A stretch of 64,000 bases of DNA from G020354025 sp964621455 (GTDB taxonomy: Bacteria; Fidelibacterota; Marinisomatia; SCGC-AAA003-L08; TS1B11). Shown in pieces: positions 15,890 to 24,960 of the stretch (position 1 is its first letter; every line of letters begins with the position of its first letter). The notes beneath the pieces are model-generated. The model was not told the DNA's origin, ran no database searches, and saw only the letters and a program-made list of their open reading frames with translations. A program made the translations under genes and the position numbers. The DNA is taken from assembly GCA_964621455.1 (NCBI GenBank), contig CAZULW010000005.1, positions 14,508-78,507 of the forward strand, in the 5' to 3' direction.

Positions 15890-17310
15890 TTGGGACTCCT
15901 GGGCCCGGCCCGAGCCTGAAGCATCTTTGCAATGCTCTCTTGAAGTTTGCTCTCTGAATCGATGAGAAACTGTCCGGAAGCGACGACTTCCTCACCCTCA
16001 GATAATCCCTCGATGACCTGGTAATACCCATCGGCACCCTCTACTCCAATCGTTACGTCCCGAGGAGCGAAACGGCCCTCACCAAGGGAGACAATGACCA
16101 GGTTGCGTTCTCCTGAAAAGAGGACTGCTTCGGTGGGTACGGCAATGACATCCGTCAGTGGAGAGGTCTCAATCTCAACGTTGGCATACATCCCGGGCTT
16201 CAGATCCAGACTGGGATTTGTGAAGGACAACCGCACCTTGATCGTTCGTGTCTTCTCTTCAAGATAGGGGTAGATATACTGCACTTCTCCGGTATACGTC
16301 TTACCCGGATCGTAGGAAAGCGTCACGGTTGCCTTTTGGCCCGTCTCCACCCAGGGGACCTCGTATTCATATATGTCCGCGTACACCCAGATTTCCGATA
16401 GATCAACGATCGTATAGAGGTTCATCCCGGACTTGACCTCCATGCCATCGAGGGCGTGCTTGTTCGTCACGATGCCCTCAAAGGGTGATTTGACGGTCAG
16501 CGTTTTTCTGACTTCACCGGTCCTGGCAAGTCGATCGATCTGGTCCTGGGATATATCAAAGTACTCCAACCGGCGGCGTACGGAAGCCAAAATGCGTTCC
16601 AGATTCGCCCTCGCCGCACCGGAGGCTTCCGGGCTGAGATTTCTCAGGTTGTTATGTGCATCAAGGTACTCCTCCTGGGTGGTCACGAGTTGAGGGCTGT
16701 ATATCTCTAGAAGGGATTCTCTCTTCTCCACCTTTTGGCCGGTTGTGTTGACATATGTTTCTTCGATCCAGCCTGAAAATTTCGTGTTTATATGCGCCAC
16801 CCTCGCTTCGTCATAGTCGATCCGGCCGATGGTCCTGATCTTCTGGTAGATGTCCTTCCTTACTACGGGAGCCAGTCTGATACCCATATTCTGTTGCACC
16901 ACAGGATTAATTTTCACACTTGCGCCGAAGGCTTCTTCTCCTTCATAAACCGGGATGAGATCCATCCCCATGGGTGATTTCCCCGGTTTGGGAGAGATGT
17001 AGGTAGGGTCCATCGGTGCCCGCCAGTAAAGGATTCTCCGATCACCCTTGGCATCCGCAGAGGCTGCGGCCGTTGTAGTCGGCTGGCTTATGGGGACCAG
17101 ATCCATCCCACAGATAGGGCAGTTCCCCGGCCCCTCCTGGATGACGTTCGGATGCATACCGCAGGTATACAGCCGGGCCGCCGCTTGCGCGACCTGTTCC
17201 GTGCTCTTCTCCGTTTCAGATCCCCGGCTACAACCGACTATCACAAGGGTCAAGGCTGTTAAAATAATCCCGAAGGTGATTTTGATGAGGGTAAAGCCAT
17301 TAATTCTCAT
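15886..17310 (-). CDS. cusB: CusB-like RND periplasmic adaptor with HMBD
   Basis: A 474-residue membrane-fusion protein. A lipoprotein signal (LTLVIVGC) is followed by a HMBD module (YTCGMHPN...PGNCPICGMDLVP). A second degenerate module (YWRAPMDPTYISPKPGKSPM) precedes the adaptor core. The core has the barrel-sandwich hybrid, an alpha-helical hairpin (about residues 185-265) and a beta-barrel (TVTLSYDPGKTYTGEVQYIY), then the membrane-proximal domain. Methionines in the PMDPTY region match the copper-binding N-terminus of CusB. AGGAG precedes the ATG. It links CusA to the outer-membrane channel. Confidence 0.93.
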   Translation of the reverse strand: MRINGFTLIKITFGIILTALTLVIVGCSRGSETEKSTEQVAQAAARLYTCGMHPNVIQEGPGNCPICGMDLVPISQPTTTAAASADAKGDRRILYWRAPMDPTYISPKPGKSPMGMDLIPVYEGEEAFGASVKINPVVQQNMGIRLAPVVRKDIYQKIRTIGRIDYDEARVAHINTKFSGWIEETYVNTTGQKVEKRESLLEIYSPQLVTTQEEYLDAHNNLRNLSPEASGAARANLERILASVRRRLEYFDISQDQIDRLARTGEVRKTLTVKSPFEGIVTNKHALDGMEVKSGMNLYTIVDLSEIWVYADIYEYEVPWVETGQKATVTLSYDPGKTYTGEVQYIYPYLEEKTRTIKVRLSFTNPSLDLKPGMYANVEIETSPLTDVIAVPTEAVLFSGERNLVIVSLGEGRFAPRDVTIGVEGADGYYQVIEGLSEGEEVVASGQFLIDSESKLQESIAKMLQARAGPRSPK

Positions 17311-18691
17311 TTTGTGACTCCTCTCCTAAATAGATTAAACCTGTGTCTCTTAATAGTCTTGCGCTGGCAATACGACGCCTGGCCTCGACGGTCTCGAACT
17401 CCAAGCGTACTCGGACGACCATACGTTCGCTGTCCAGTAGGTCGAGAAAGCTGATCCTACCGGTTTCGTAGGCCGAGAATGCCGACGCCAGCATCTGTTC
17501 TGACTCCTGAACCAGCTGCTCCTTGTAGAGGACAGAAGTTTCATCGATTTCCTCCAGATCCTTCTTAGTTGAGCGAACTTTGTCCTCAATTTGGTTCCAC
17601 GTTTCTTCCAGGCTTTCCTCTCTCGACATGATCATTAGTTTTGATGATCGGACCCTGGCCTTATTCCTGCCGAACCAGAGCGGAAGGTTCAGGCCTAGCT
17701 TGAATCCCCAAGCATCGTCCCCCACCGACTGCCCCATCGCGCCTTCTTCGCCGATTGCGGTATAGGTCAGCCCGGCAATGAGATCCGGGTAATTCCTGCG
17801 AACGGCTAGTTCCTTTTGCAAAACTGCAATCTGCAGATCACGCTGGGCTTTCAAATACAAGGGGTGTACTTCTCTGGCCAGATTCAACCAATGTTCCGCG
17901 GTATTCGAGGGCAGGATATTAGTCCGCTGACCCCTGAAGAGTTCCGACGTGAAAGCCCCATCGAATAAAGACTGGAGGCTGTTGACAACGGATTCTAGAC
18001 TGCTTTGCAGGGTATTGATCTGACTTTCAATCAACGAGATTTCAATTTGCAATTTCAGGATAGGGTGCTGGGTGATACCGGTACCCGTAGAGTACTGCGT
18101 CAATGCTATGGTCCGGAAGGACTCCAATTCACTTCGATACCCATCAAGAATGTCCAGCGAGTTTTTCAGCTTCAGGTAATTTTCCCAGTCCATTCTCATT
18201 TGGAAGACGGCCACGACCTTCTTCTGCTCGAGGTTCAACGCAGCAATTTCAGCCCTCTCTTGCGCCACTTTTCTTTCTCGTCTTAGTTTTCCCCAGAGAG
18301 GAAACTTCTGACCTAACATGAGTTGGGCCTCCATGGGTCCATTCCTGGTTTCTATGGGGTCTACAAAGGTGGAAGACTCCACCATGGGATCAGGCAGTAC
18401 ACCGAAAGTCTTCACTTTTTCTTTGGCAGCCTGATAGGCCTTTTCAGCCGCTCGGAGGTCACGGTTGTTATCAAACAACAACCTTATTGGATCTGGTATT
18501 GTGTCTGACTCTATTGATTCATTTTGATCAGAACCGCCTTTTGTCTGAGGGTTCGGGGTCTGCAAAGTAGTATTGCCACGGGACACGAAGCCATCGATCG
18601 AGATCCTTGATCCCTCATCCCATCTGGACTGGCTACTGGCTGGGCTCATAAAAAGGATTATGATTAGAAGGTTCCTCAAGCAGTGTCTCAC
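17300..18691 (-). CDS. Outer-membrane efflux channel (TolC/CusC family)
   Basis: The GTG at 18691 gives a 463-residue protein with a clear signal peptide (VRHCLRNLLIIILFMSPASS). A TTG-type upstream extension to 18823 gives an improbable leader and was not used. The mature protein has two outer-membrane-efflux-protein repeats of long amphipathic helices, with conserved RxxxAEKAY-like and LDLLDSERMVV segments typical of TolC-type channels. It overlaps cusB by 11 bases. It should form the trimeric outer-membrane conduit of the pump. Confidence 0.88.
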   Translation of the reverse strand: MRHCLRNLLIIILFMSPASSQSRWDEGSRISIDGFVSRGNTTLQTPNPQTKGGSDQNESIESDTIPDPIRLLFDNNRDLRAAEKAYQAAKEKVKTFGVLPDPMVESSTFVDPIETRNGPMEAQLMLGQKFPLWGKLRRERKVAQERAEIAALNLEQKKVVAVFQMRMDWENYLKLKNSLDILDGYRSELESFRTIALTQYSTGTGITQHPILKLQIEISLIESQINTLQSSLESVVNSLQSLFDGAFTSELFRGQRTNILPSNTAEHWLNLAREVHPLYLKAQRDLQIAVLQKELAVRRNYPDLIAGLTYTAIGEEGAMGQSVGDDAWGFKLGLNLPLWFGRNKARVRSSKLMIMSREESLEETWNQIEDKVRSTKKDLEEIDETSVLYKEQLVQESEQMLASAFSAYETGRISFLDLLDSERMVVRVRLEFETVEARRRIASARLLRDTGLIYLGEESQNEN

Positions 18692-18716
18692 AACTGTACT
18701 CTCTTTCCGTGCTAAA

Positions 18717-18986
18717 CTAGCCAAGATAAATCTCCTTCTTATTATCCATAGGTGATAGCGATGGATATGAATCTTGGGAATGTTTGTATAAAGGTTCCGC
18801 CACTTGATCCTTATCCGTATCAAAAATGAGATTGCTCATGCGGACAGAGTGATCCTGGGCGGCAGCCCTTACCAGGATATTCAGCAGGAGGGCTGGCCCA
18901 ATTCCTGAAGCAATGAGCTGCCGGGCTGCGGCCCTCAAAGAGGTTGGGAGCCCGATTAAAAGTTGACAATTATTGTTTGTCTTCAT
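18717..18986 (-). CDS. Hypothetical protein upstream of the efflux operon
   Basis: An 89-codon frame starting MKTNNNCQLLIGLPTSLRAA, with a GAGG five bases or so before the ATG. It has an amphipathic, alanine- and leucine-rich first half and a polar tail. I recognise no family. It precedes the channel gene by about 25 bases in the same direction, so it could be a leader-encoded protein, a remnant, or chance. Confidence 0.3.
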   Translation of the reverse strand: MKTNNNCQLLIGLPTSLRAAARQLIASGIGPALLLNILVRAAAQDHSVRMSNLIFDTDKDQVAEPLYKHSQDSYPSLSPMDNKKEIYLG

Positions 18987-19077
18987 TATACCTCGTCACT
19001 ATTGAATCCAAATAATAAGCGTCAGTGCCTGACCAGATAGGTCAGCGCACATATGGATGCCAGGTGGCGGGATTATA

Positions 19078-19422
19078 CTAAATCAGAAGGGGAGTAGCAA
19101 GGGATGGAAGACGAAGGGGGTAAGCCTGGATCTGGATGGTTGGATGAACAAGTTGAAGGTCCAGGTGAATCGTCCGGATGGCTGCGAGCTGTGGCAATGT
19201 AGCCGTGTCATCAAAGGCTTTGACCGGCACCGCCGGAATGAGATGGAAGGGCGCAGCCTTCATCATGGCGGGGCATTCGTCCATCATGCAGTCCATTTCA
19301 CCGGCGGAGGCCTGTTCCATGAGGCAGCAATCCCCCATGCAAGTGCCCACTTGGGCGGGCAGGAAGGGAGCACCCAGGGAGGTGACCCAGATCACGAGGA
19401 TAATCGAACTACGCACTTTCAT
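19078..19422 (-). CDS. Secreted Cys/Met-rich small protein
   Basis: 114 residues: a signal peptide (MKVRSSIILVIWVTSLGAPF), then a dense soft-metal ligand stretch (CMGDCCLMEQASAGEMDCMM followed by DECPAMM) and a tail without known motif. The Cys and Met clustering fits periplasmic Cu(I) or Ag(I) binding. It is the first gene of the minus-strand metal region, upstream of cusC, and may be a metal-induced chaperone. No family name is assigned. Confidence 0.6.
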   Translation of the reverse strand: MKVRSSIILVIWVTSLGAPFLPAQVGTCMGDCCLMEQASAGEMDCMMDECPAMMKAAPFHLIPAVPVKAFDDTATLPQLAAIRTIHLDLQLVHPTIQIQAYPLRLPSLATPLLI

Positions 19423-19581
19423 AATCCAACAGCCAATCTATTGATACCTTTAAATCCTTGTCAATGCCATAAGTTCCCTGGCCTTTAGTTCCCGTCGGTT
19501 TACAGAGTGAATGTCAGCGGCAGAATGGAGAGGTATGGCCCGGGTCCAGGCCCAACCGTTTTTTCGGGATCATCCGCCGCG

Positions 19582-19695
19582 TCACCGTCGGGCGAGAGCC
19601 CGGCGCTCCCGCAGCCAGTTACGCAGCATATAGGTCAGCACCATCACCCAGACACTGATGACGCAGGCCAGCAGATAGCCGTGATATTTATACAT
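19582..19695 (-). CDS. ccmD: CcmD-like single-helix protein
   Basis: A 37-residue frame overlapping the ccmC stop. It has a short N-terminal MYKYHGY, one transmembrane helix (LLACVISVWVMVLTYML) and a basic tail (RNWLRERRALARR). Size, topology and position directly after ccmC match CcmD, the small subunit that stabilises the CcmABC complex and releases holo-CcmE. Such genes are usually missed because of size. Confidence 0.7.
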   Translation of the reverse strand: MYKYHGYLLACVISVWVMVLTYMLRNWLRERRALARR

Positions 19696-20377
19696 CGCTC
19701 GCCTCCTCGGTTTGGGTGTTGCGCCTGAACTCCAGTTCCGCCACGTGGTGTCGATACAGGACCATATAGATCAGCATGAGTGTGAAGCTGAACAGGGAGA
19801 AGAAGAATATCCTCAGGATGCTGGAGGGCTGCCGGGCCATCTCCATCTGGGGGTGGCTCTGCACTTCGGCGGCCCACCAGGTAACGGCCGTGAGAATCAG
19901 GGGGATATCGATCACCGCCAGGATAGCGATCACCGCCGCGTAGCGCGAGGCCCGCTCATAAGGCCCGCCGAACGCCCGGACCATAAAATACCCCACGAAG
20001 ATGAGGAACAGGACCAGCGTGGTGGTGAGACGCGGCTCCCAGCTCCAGGGTTTCCCCCACATAGGTGTGGCCCAGATCGGCCCGGTGACCAGGATCAGCA
20101 GCGCGAAGAGAGTGCCCACCTCGGCGCCGGCCAGGGACCAGATATCCCATCGGGATCGGCGCGTGACCAGGTAGGCGGCGCCGGCCAGGGCCGTCAGCAG
20201 GTACGCCAGGAAGGCGTTCCAGGCCAGGGGCACGTGGTAGTAAAAGATTTTCTGGGCCATCTCCTGTTCCGGAACCACGGGGGCCACCTTGTAGATAAGC
20301 CACAGGTTAACGATGGCGGTCACCAGGGTAACCGCTAACAGGATTTGGTTACGCACTATACTGTGGAAAGACTGCAT
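19688..20377 (-). CDS. ccmC: Haem-handling protein CcmC
   Basis: 229 residues, six predicted helices and a tryptophan-rich periplasmic loop: WGKPWSWEPRLTTTLVLF. This replaces the classical WGxWWxWDxRLT form, so Trp-Trp and Asp are changed to Pro-Trp and Glu. Flanking His ligands are present (KIFYYHVPLAW and VQSHPQ). It binds haem in the periplasm for transfer to CcmE. It starts one base after the ccmB stop and overlaps ccmD at the 3' end. Confidence 0.92.
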   Translation of the reverse strand: MQSFHSIVRNQILLAVTLVTAIVNLWLIYKVAPVVPEQEMAQKIFYYHVPLAWNAFLAYLLTALAGAAYLVTRRSRWDIWSLAGAEVGTLFALLILVTGPIWATPMWGKPWSWEPRLTTTLVLFLIFVGYFMVRAFGGPYERASRYAAVIAILAVIDIPLILTAVTWWAAEVQSHPQMEMARQPSSILRIFFFSLFSFTLMLIYMVLYRHHVAELEFRRNTQTEEASDV

Positions 20378-21043
20378 TTATTGCTCCGAAATATAATCAA
20401 ATATGAAGGTGCCCGCTAAGACGAACAGGGCAAAAAAGGTCACCAGGAGCAGGAGCCAGAAGTCCCATTCCCCGAAGGGCCGCCCGGCAAGTGCGGCGCT
20501 GGTGGCCCGGGTGGCGGCGATCAGCAGGGGGGCTAGCAGGGGAAACAGCAGGATGGGCAGCAGCGTTTCACCTGCCGGAGAGCGCAGGCTCATGCCGGCG
20601 ATGAGGGTGCCGACGGCGGCGATAGCCAGGTCGGTGATGACGAGAATGAGGGCCAGGGAAGCGGGCGCCCTCAGCAGGGGCATTTCCAGGAATAGTCCGA
20701 ACAGTGGCAGGCTCACCAGCTGGGCCGCCAGCAGAAAGACGAAGAACGCCGCCGCTTTGCCCAGGTAGATCGCGCTGCGGTCCACCGGCGCGGTGAGCAG
20801 CAGGGAATAGGCCTCCAGCTCCTTCTCCTGACCGAAGGACCGCAGCAGACCCAGCACCGCGGTGAAGAAGTAAGTCAGCCACATCAGGCCCGGGGTGAAA
20901 GCCCGGAACTGGGCGGTACCGGCGTCGAAGGCGAAGGAGAACAGCAGAATGACCGCCGCGGCGAAGACCACCATAGTCGACAGGCTCTCGCGGGTGCGCA
21001 GCTCCAGACGGAGATCTTTGACGAAGACGGTCCAGAAAGCCAT
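20378..21043 (-). CDS. ccmB: CcmB, ABC-type permease subunit of haem maturation
   Basis: About 221 residues with six transmembrane segments and a FGQEKELEAYSLLLTAPVDR segment corresponding to the CcmB family signature. The ATG at 21043 overlaps the ccmA stop as TGATG. With CcmA it forms the ATPase that drives release of haem-loaded CcmE from CcmC and CcmD. Confidence 0.92.
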   Translation of the reverse strand: MAFWTVFVKDLRLELRTRESLSTMVVFAAAVILLFSFAFDAGTAQFRAFTPGLMWLTYFFTAVLGLLRSFGQEKELEAYSLLLTAPVDRSAIYLGKAAAFFVFLLAAQLVSLPLFGLFLEMPLLRAPASLALILVITDLAIAAVGTLIAGMSLRSPAGETLLPILLFPLLAPLLIAATRATSAALAGRPFGEWDFWLLLLVTFFALFVLAGTFIFDYISEQ

Positions 21044-21741
21044 CACGGAACCTCGCGGCCCAGGTGTGGGAGCAAGTCTCTTTCTCCGGGTGCTGCCACG
21101 TCCCTGGCAATGATACCCCGGCTGAGGAGGAGCGCCCGGTCCGCCCGGGCCACTCCCCAGCCTAGGTCGTGGCTGGTGAAAAACACCGTCCGGCCCTGAG
21201 ACCGCCAGCGCGCCATTGTCTCGCTGAGCAGCTCCGCGCCGTCCACATCCAAGGCCGTCGCGGGCTCGTCCAGCAGGGCCAGTCGCCAGGTAGCCAGCTC
21301 CAGGCGTATCAGTCCCAGACGCTGCAGCATCCCTTCGGAGTAGACCCGCACCGGCTCGCCTTCGCGACCCGCCAGCCCGTAGCGGTCCATGAGGGTTTGA
21401 AACGCCTTTTTGTCCCAGGCCTGCCCGCGCAGCCGGGTGCTGAGCATCAGGTTTTCCCGGGCGGTGAAGGCGGGGTAGAGATTGGGGTGGTGCCCCAGGT
21501 AGACCATGTCCCGCCGCCAGGCGCTGCCAGCAGTGAACAGGGGCCGCCCGTTCAGGCTGGCGGTTCCGTTTTCGGGGTGCATGATGCCGGCCAGGATGCG
21601 CAGCAGGGTGGTCTTACCGCTGCCATTGCGGCCCGCAAGCAGGACCGCCTCCCCGGCGGCCAGGGAAAATGATACGTCCCGCAGCACCGGGCGCAGGTGG
21701 AAAGATTTGGAAATGTGTTCTGCGGTGAAAAGTTCAGCCAA
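21043..21741 (-). CDS. ccmA: CcmA, ATPase of haem maturation
   Basis: A 232-residue ABC ATP-binding protein: Walker A GRNGSGKTT (about residues 37-45), signature YSEGMLQRLGL, Walker B LALLDEPATALD and switch His in FFTSHD. It belongs to the ccm operon between the zinc-ribbon CcmI-like gene and ccmB. Confidence 0.93.
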   Translation of the reverse strand: MAELFTAEHISKSFHLRPVLRDVSFSLAAGEAVLLAGRNGSGKTTLLRILAGIMHPENGTASLNGRPLFTAGSAWRRDMVYLGHHPNLYPAFTARENLMLSTRLRGQAWDKKAFQTLMDRYGLAGREGEPVRVYSEGMLQRLGLIRLELATWRLALLDEPATALDVDGAELLSETMARWRSQGRTVFFTSHDLGWGVARADRALLLSRGIIARDVAAPGERDLLPHLGREVP

Positions 21742-21753
21742 GGGAACAGACGG

Positions 21754-22239
21754 CTAATTCAGCAGTCCCCGGCCGCAGCTGGCACAGAATCGGTCGCCGG
21801 ACTGCACCACCGCGCCGCAGCCGGGACAAGTATCCCCCACCGCCGTGCCGCAGCTGCTACAGAACCTGGTGCCGGGTCCGATGAGCGTTCCACAGTCGGG
21901 ACAGACGAGCTCCTCAGCGGGTGCCGGTGCGGGGCCTACCGGCGGGACCTGCTCTATCAGCGCACCCTCCAGCTGACGCATGACCTGTGTCACCTCGGCT
22001 AGAAGATCGGCCTGGGTGCGATTGAAGTCCTGTTCATCTATCAGCCCCATCTCCCGCTCGAACTCCACCTCCCGGATCTGCTTGTACAGATTGACCTTGC
22101 GCAGTTCCAGGGCGGTGGCCCGGGTAGCCGCGTCCTCGCCCACCGTCGCCACCTTCTCAGACGCAAACGGTACCAGCACATAATAGGCTGGGCCGATAGC
22201 GACCAGGATAAGAACAACCAGAGGCAGAAGCGTATCCAT
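21754..22239 (-). CDS. CcmI-like membrane protein with double zinc ribbon
   Basis: The start at 22239 gives 161 residues. There is one N-terminal transmembrane helix (MDTLLPLVVLILVAIGPAYY), then a coiled-coil-like region containing ALELRKVNLYKQIREVEFER and ending near ALIEQV. That region is the typical CcmI-N opening (LxxxKxxLYxxIRExExDxxxG). Two zinc ribbons complete it: CPDCG...CSSCG and CPGCG...CASCG. It lies between ccmH and ccmA, the slot of CcmI. The normal periplasmic TPR part that binds apocytochrome is replaced by zinc ribbons that probably face the cytosol. Start spacing to ccmH is 1 base. Confidence 0.8.
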   Translation of the reverse strand: MDTLLPLVVLILVAIGPAYYVLVPFASEKVATVGEDAATRATALELRKVNLYKQIREVEFEREMGLIDEQDFNRTQADLLAEVTQVMRQLEGALIEQVPPVGPAPAPAEELVCPDCGTLIGPGTRFCSSCGTAVGDTCPGCGAVVQSGDRFCASCGRGLLN

Positions 22240-22240
22240 C

Positions 22241-22717
22241 TCAGATGTCCAGCTCCTGCATTTCCTTGTTGATCTTCTCCAGAAATTCGTTGTCATAGGG
22301 TTTGCGCGCGGCTGGAGCGGCCTGCGGGGCCGGCTGCCCCTTGATCCGGCTGATGAAATAGATCAACAGCAGTCCACCCACCAGGAGGATCAACGGCGGC
22401 ATGATGTAGGCCAGCAGGTTGAAACCCCGGGCGCGGGGCCGGGCCAGGATTCGCTCGCCGTAAATGGCCACATACATATCCAGGATTTCCTCCTTGGTCC
22501 TACTTTCCGCCAGTAGCCGGGCAATCTGGGCCTTCACCTGCCGGGCGGCTTCCGAATCGTGGTCTCCGACGGGGCTTCCATAGCAGCAGGGGGCCATGAT
22601 CTCGTATCCCAGCTCGCGCTGCAGAGCTTCCTGGCCCTCTAGGACGGTCGGCTCTTCCTGGCAGACAGCTGCCGCTGCCGGCAAGATAAGCGATAATACC
22701 AGAACGATACGGATCAT
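22241..22717 (-). CDS. ccmH: CcmH-family thiol protein
   Basis: 158 residues from the ATG at 22717, which overlaps the ccmF stop as ATGA. It has a signal peptide (to about residue 20) and then the CcmH core: LGYEIMAPCCYGSPVGDHDS, helix LLAESRTKEEILDMYVAIYG and RPRARGFNLLAYIMP, followed by a transmembrane helix and a cytosolic tail. The Cys pair is adjacent (CC), not the usual LRCxxC. Standard CcmH reduces apocytochrome thiols, so this variant could act differently. The upstream in-frame extension is a shadow of ccmF. Confidence 0.85.
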   Translation of the reverse strand: MIRIVLVLSLILPAAAAVCQEEPTVLEGQEALQRELGYEIMAPCCYGSPVGDHDSEAARQVKAQIARLLAESRTKEEILDMYVAIYGERILARPRARGFNLLAYIMPPLILLVGGLLLIYFISRIKGQPAPQAAPAARKPYDNEFLEKINKEMQELDI

Positions 22718-24687
22718 GCCAGTTTCTCCTTCAGCCGCCGGTCGGTGCGGCTGGGCCAGATGGCCACCAGGGTGCCGAGGACCGCAATAATGCTCCCCAG
22801 CCATACCATCTGCACCAGGGGATTGATCATGATTTTCAAGGCAACGCTCTGGTTCTCCGTGCTGATTCCGCCCACGATGGCGTACAGGTCCCGCAGGGGC
22901 CGGGAATGAATCGCCACCTCCGAGTGAGGCTGTTGGTTCTGATCGGTGTATATCCGCCGCTCGGGCCTGAGCACGGTCACCGGCCGGTCCCTGCGGCTTA
23001 CCGAGAGCTGCGCAATCCAGGCGCTGTGGTTGGACCGTTCCGCCACGTAGTAGCGGTCCAGCGTGAACACATACCCTTTCAGCAAGACAGTTTCTCCGGG
23101 CTTGAGGGCCAGCTCCCGCTCCGTGGTGAAGGCCTTGCCGACAAAGCCGATGAACATAAATAGAACCCCAAGGTGGACGATGGCCCCGCCGTACCGGCTG
23201 CGGTTCTTATCCACCATGTTCCGCAAGGCCGTAAGGGGCGACTCACCGCCGATTCTGCGCCGGGCCCGGATGCCACGCACCGCTTCTATAATGATGCCCG
23301 CCAGCACAAAGGCGACCAGTGCGAAGGTTACCAGTGGATATACCTGCCGCAGACCGAGTAGCATGCCCGCAGCCGCTGCTATGATGGCCGCCGCCACCGG
23401 CGGTGTGAAGTTCCGTCTCAGGGTCCTCCAGGAGGTGCGCCGCCAGGCCAGCAGGGGACCCACCCCGAGTATCACCAGCAGCAGCAGCCCCATGGGAACG
23501 GTGGTGCGGTTAAAGTAGGGCGATCCCATGGTGATCTTGGTGCCCCGCACCGCTTCGGACAGAATGGGGAACATGGTGCCCCACAGCACCGCCAGGGCCA
23601 GGGCCACGAAGATCATATTGTTGAAGAGAAATCCGCTCTCGCGGCTGGCGAACGACTCCATGCGGTTCTGCGAAGTCAGTTCACTTCTGCGCAGGATCAC
23701 CAGGGTGACGCAGGTTAGAATGATGACCAGGACAAAGCCGAAGAACCAGATACCCAGTTCGCTGGCGGCGAAGGCGTGAACCGACGAGAGGATGCCGCTG
23801 CGCGTAAGGTACGTACCGAAGATGGTCAGAATGAACGTGGACATGATGAGGATCACGTTCCACAGGCGGAGCATGTTCTTCTTTTCCTGGATACGCACCG
23901 AGTGGAGGTACGCGGTAGCGGTGAGCCAGGGCAGGAGGGAGGCGTTTTCCACCGGGTCCCAGGCCCAGTAGCCTCCCCAGCCCAGTTCCATGTAAGCCCA
24001 CAGGCCGCCCAGGATGATGCCTATCCCCAGGAACATCCAGGGCAGAAGGGTCCAGCGGCGGGTGAAACGGACCCAGGTGGCATCCATGCGCCGGTTGACC
24101 AGCGCGGCCACGGCAAACGCAAACGGCACTACAAAGCCCACGTATCCCAGATAGAGCACAGGCGGATGTATCAGCATTACCGGATGCTGCAACAGGGGGT
24201 TGAGACCCATGCCGCGGACGGAGACCTCGGCCCCCGGAGGCAAGGGAGTGAAGGGATTCTCGAAAAAATAGGTGACGATCAGGAAAAAGAGCATCACCAC
24301 CGCCAGCACCAGGTTCACCACCGGCATGAGGGACAAGTTACGGCGACGGTTGAGGTAGCCTACCAGGAGGACGTACACGCCCAGCACAGCAAGCCAGAAC
24401 AGCAGGGAGCCCTCCATGCCCGCCCACAGACCGGCGAACTTGTAGATGGTAGGGGTAGCGGCGCTGCTGTAGCGGGCCACGTATTCCAGGCCGAAGTTGC
24501 TCGTCAGCAGCTGGTGGGTCAGAGCCAATGTGGCCGCCAGCACCAGCAGTGCCGAGACCCGGAGTCCCCGCTGGGCCCCGACGAAATACCGCCGGTCGCG
24601 GTTAGCCAGGTAGAGAAGGCTTAGAACCAGCGTCAGAGTGCAGAAGATCAGCGCCAGTTGCAGGCAGGTCGAGCCTAGGAGCACCAT
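22714..24687 (-). CDS. ccmF: CcmF, haem lyase core
   Basis: 657 residues with 13-15 transmembrane helices and the haem-binding WWD loop WGGYWAWDPVENASLLPW. Further conserved His-containing segments are LLQHPVMLIHPPVLYLGY and SSVHAF. A periplasmic domain near the C-terminus is followed by a last helix. It transfers haem from CcmE to the apocytochrome. It heads the run ccmF-H-(I)-A-B-C-D; ccmE lies about 270 bases upstream. Confidence 0.95.
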   Translation of the reverse strand: MVLLGSTCLQLALIFCTLTLVLSLLYLANRDRRYFVGAQRGLRVSALLVLAATLALTHQLLTSNFGLEYVARYSSAATPTIYKFAGLWAGMEGSLLFWLAVLGVYVLLVGYLNRRRNLSLMPVVNLVLAVVMLFFLIVTYFFENPFTPLPPGAEVSVRGMGLNPLLQHPVMLIHPPVLYLGYVGFVVPFAFAVAALVNRRMDATWVRFTRRWTLLPWMFLGIGIILGGLWAYMELGWGGYWAWDPVENASLLPWLTATAYLHSVRIQEKKNMLRLWNVILIMSTFILTIFGTYLTRSGILSSVHAFAASELGIWFFGFVLVIILTCVTLVILRRSELTSQNRMESFASRESGFLFNNMIFVALALAVLWGTMFPILSEAVRGTKITMGSPYFNRTTVPMGLLLLVILGVGPLLAWRRTSWRTLRRNFTPPVAAAIIAAAAGMLLGLRQVYPLVTFALVAFVLAGIIIEAVRGIRARRRIGGESPLTALRNMVDKNRSRYGGAIVHLGVLFMFIGFVGKAFTTERELALKPGETVLLKGYVFTLDRYYVAERSNHSAWIAQLSVSRRDRPVTVLRPERRIYTDQNQQPHSEVAIHSRPLRDLYAIVGGISTENQSVALKIMINPLVQMVWLGSIIAVLGTLVAIWPSRTDRRLKEKLA

Positions 24688-24841
24688 GGCAGAACTTTAT
24701 CGTAGAGACCGCTGAGAGCGCAGAGAATGTTTTTCGTCAAGACAATAGAATCTTTTTCTTATCTGGGTCTGTATAATTCTCCGGGTTTTTCTTTTGATCC
24801 AATCCCATCTCCGCGTACTATGCGATCCTTCGACTACGCTC

Positions 24842-24892
24842 AGGCTTCGTCGTGAACGTTCGGCTGAGCTCACGTCGAAGCCTCAGCCGAAC
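24842..24892. repeat. Interleaved palindromes between ccmE and ccmF
   Basis: Arm A (24842-24855, AGGCTTCGTCGTGA) pairs with 24870-24883 with one mismatch. Arm B (24858-24868, GTTCGGCTGAG) pairs perfectly with 24882-24892. The order is A-B-A'-B', so both hairpins cannot form as a simple nested fold. The sequence also resembles widespread CTTCGACTACGCTCAGG-type REP palindromes. Confidence 0.6.
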
Positions 24893-24960
24893 GGACAAGC
24901 CTCTGTGGTTAGATCTCTTACCGCCTGAATCTATCCCTTCTACACGGCATATACAACGGT

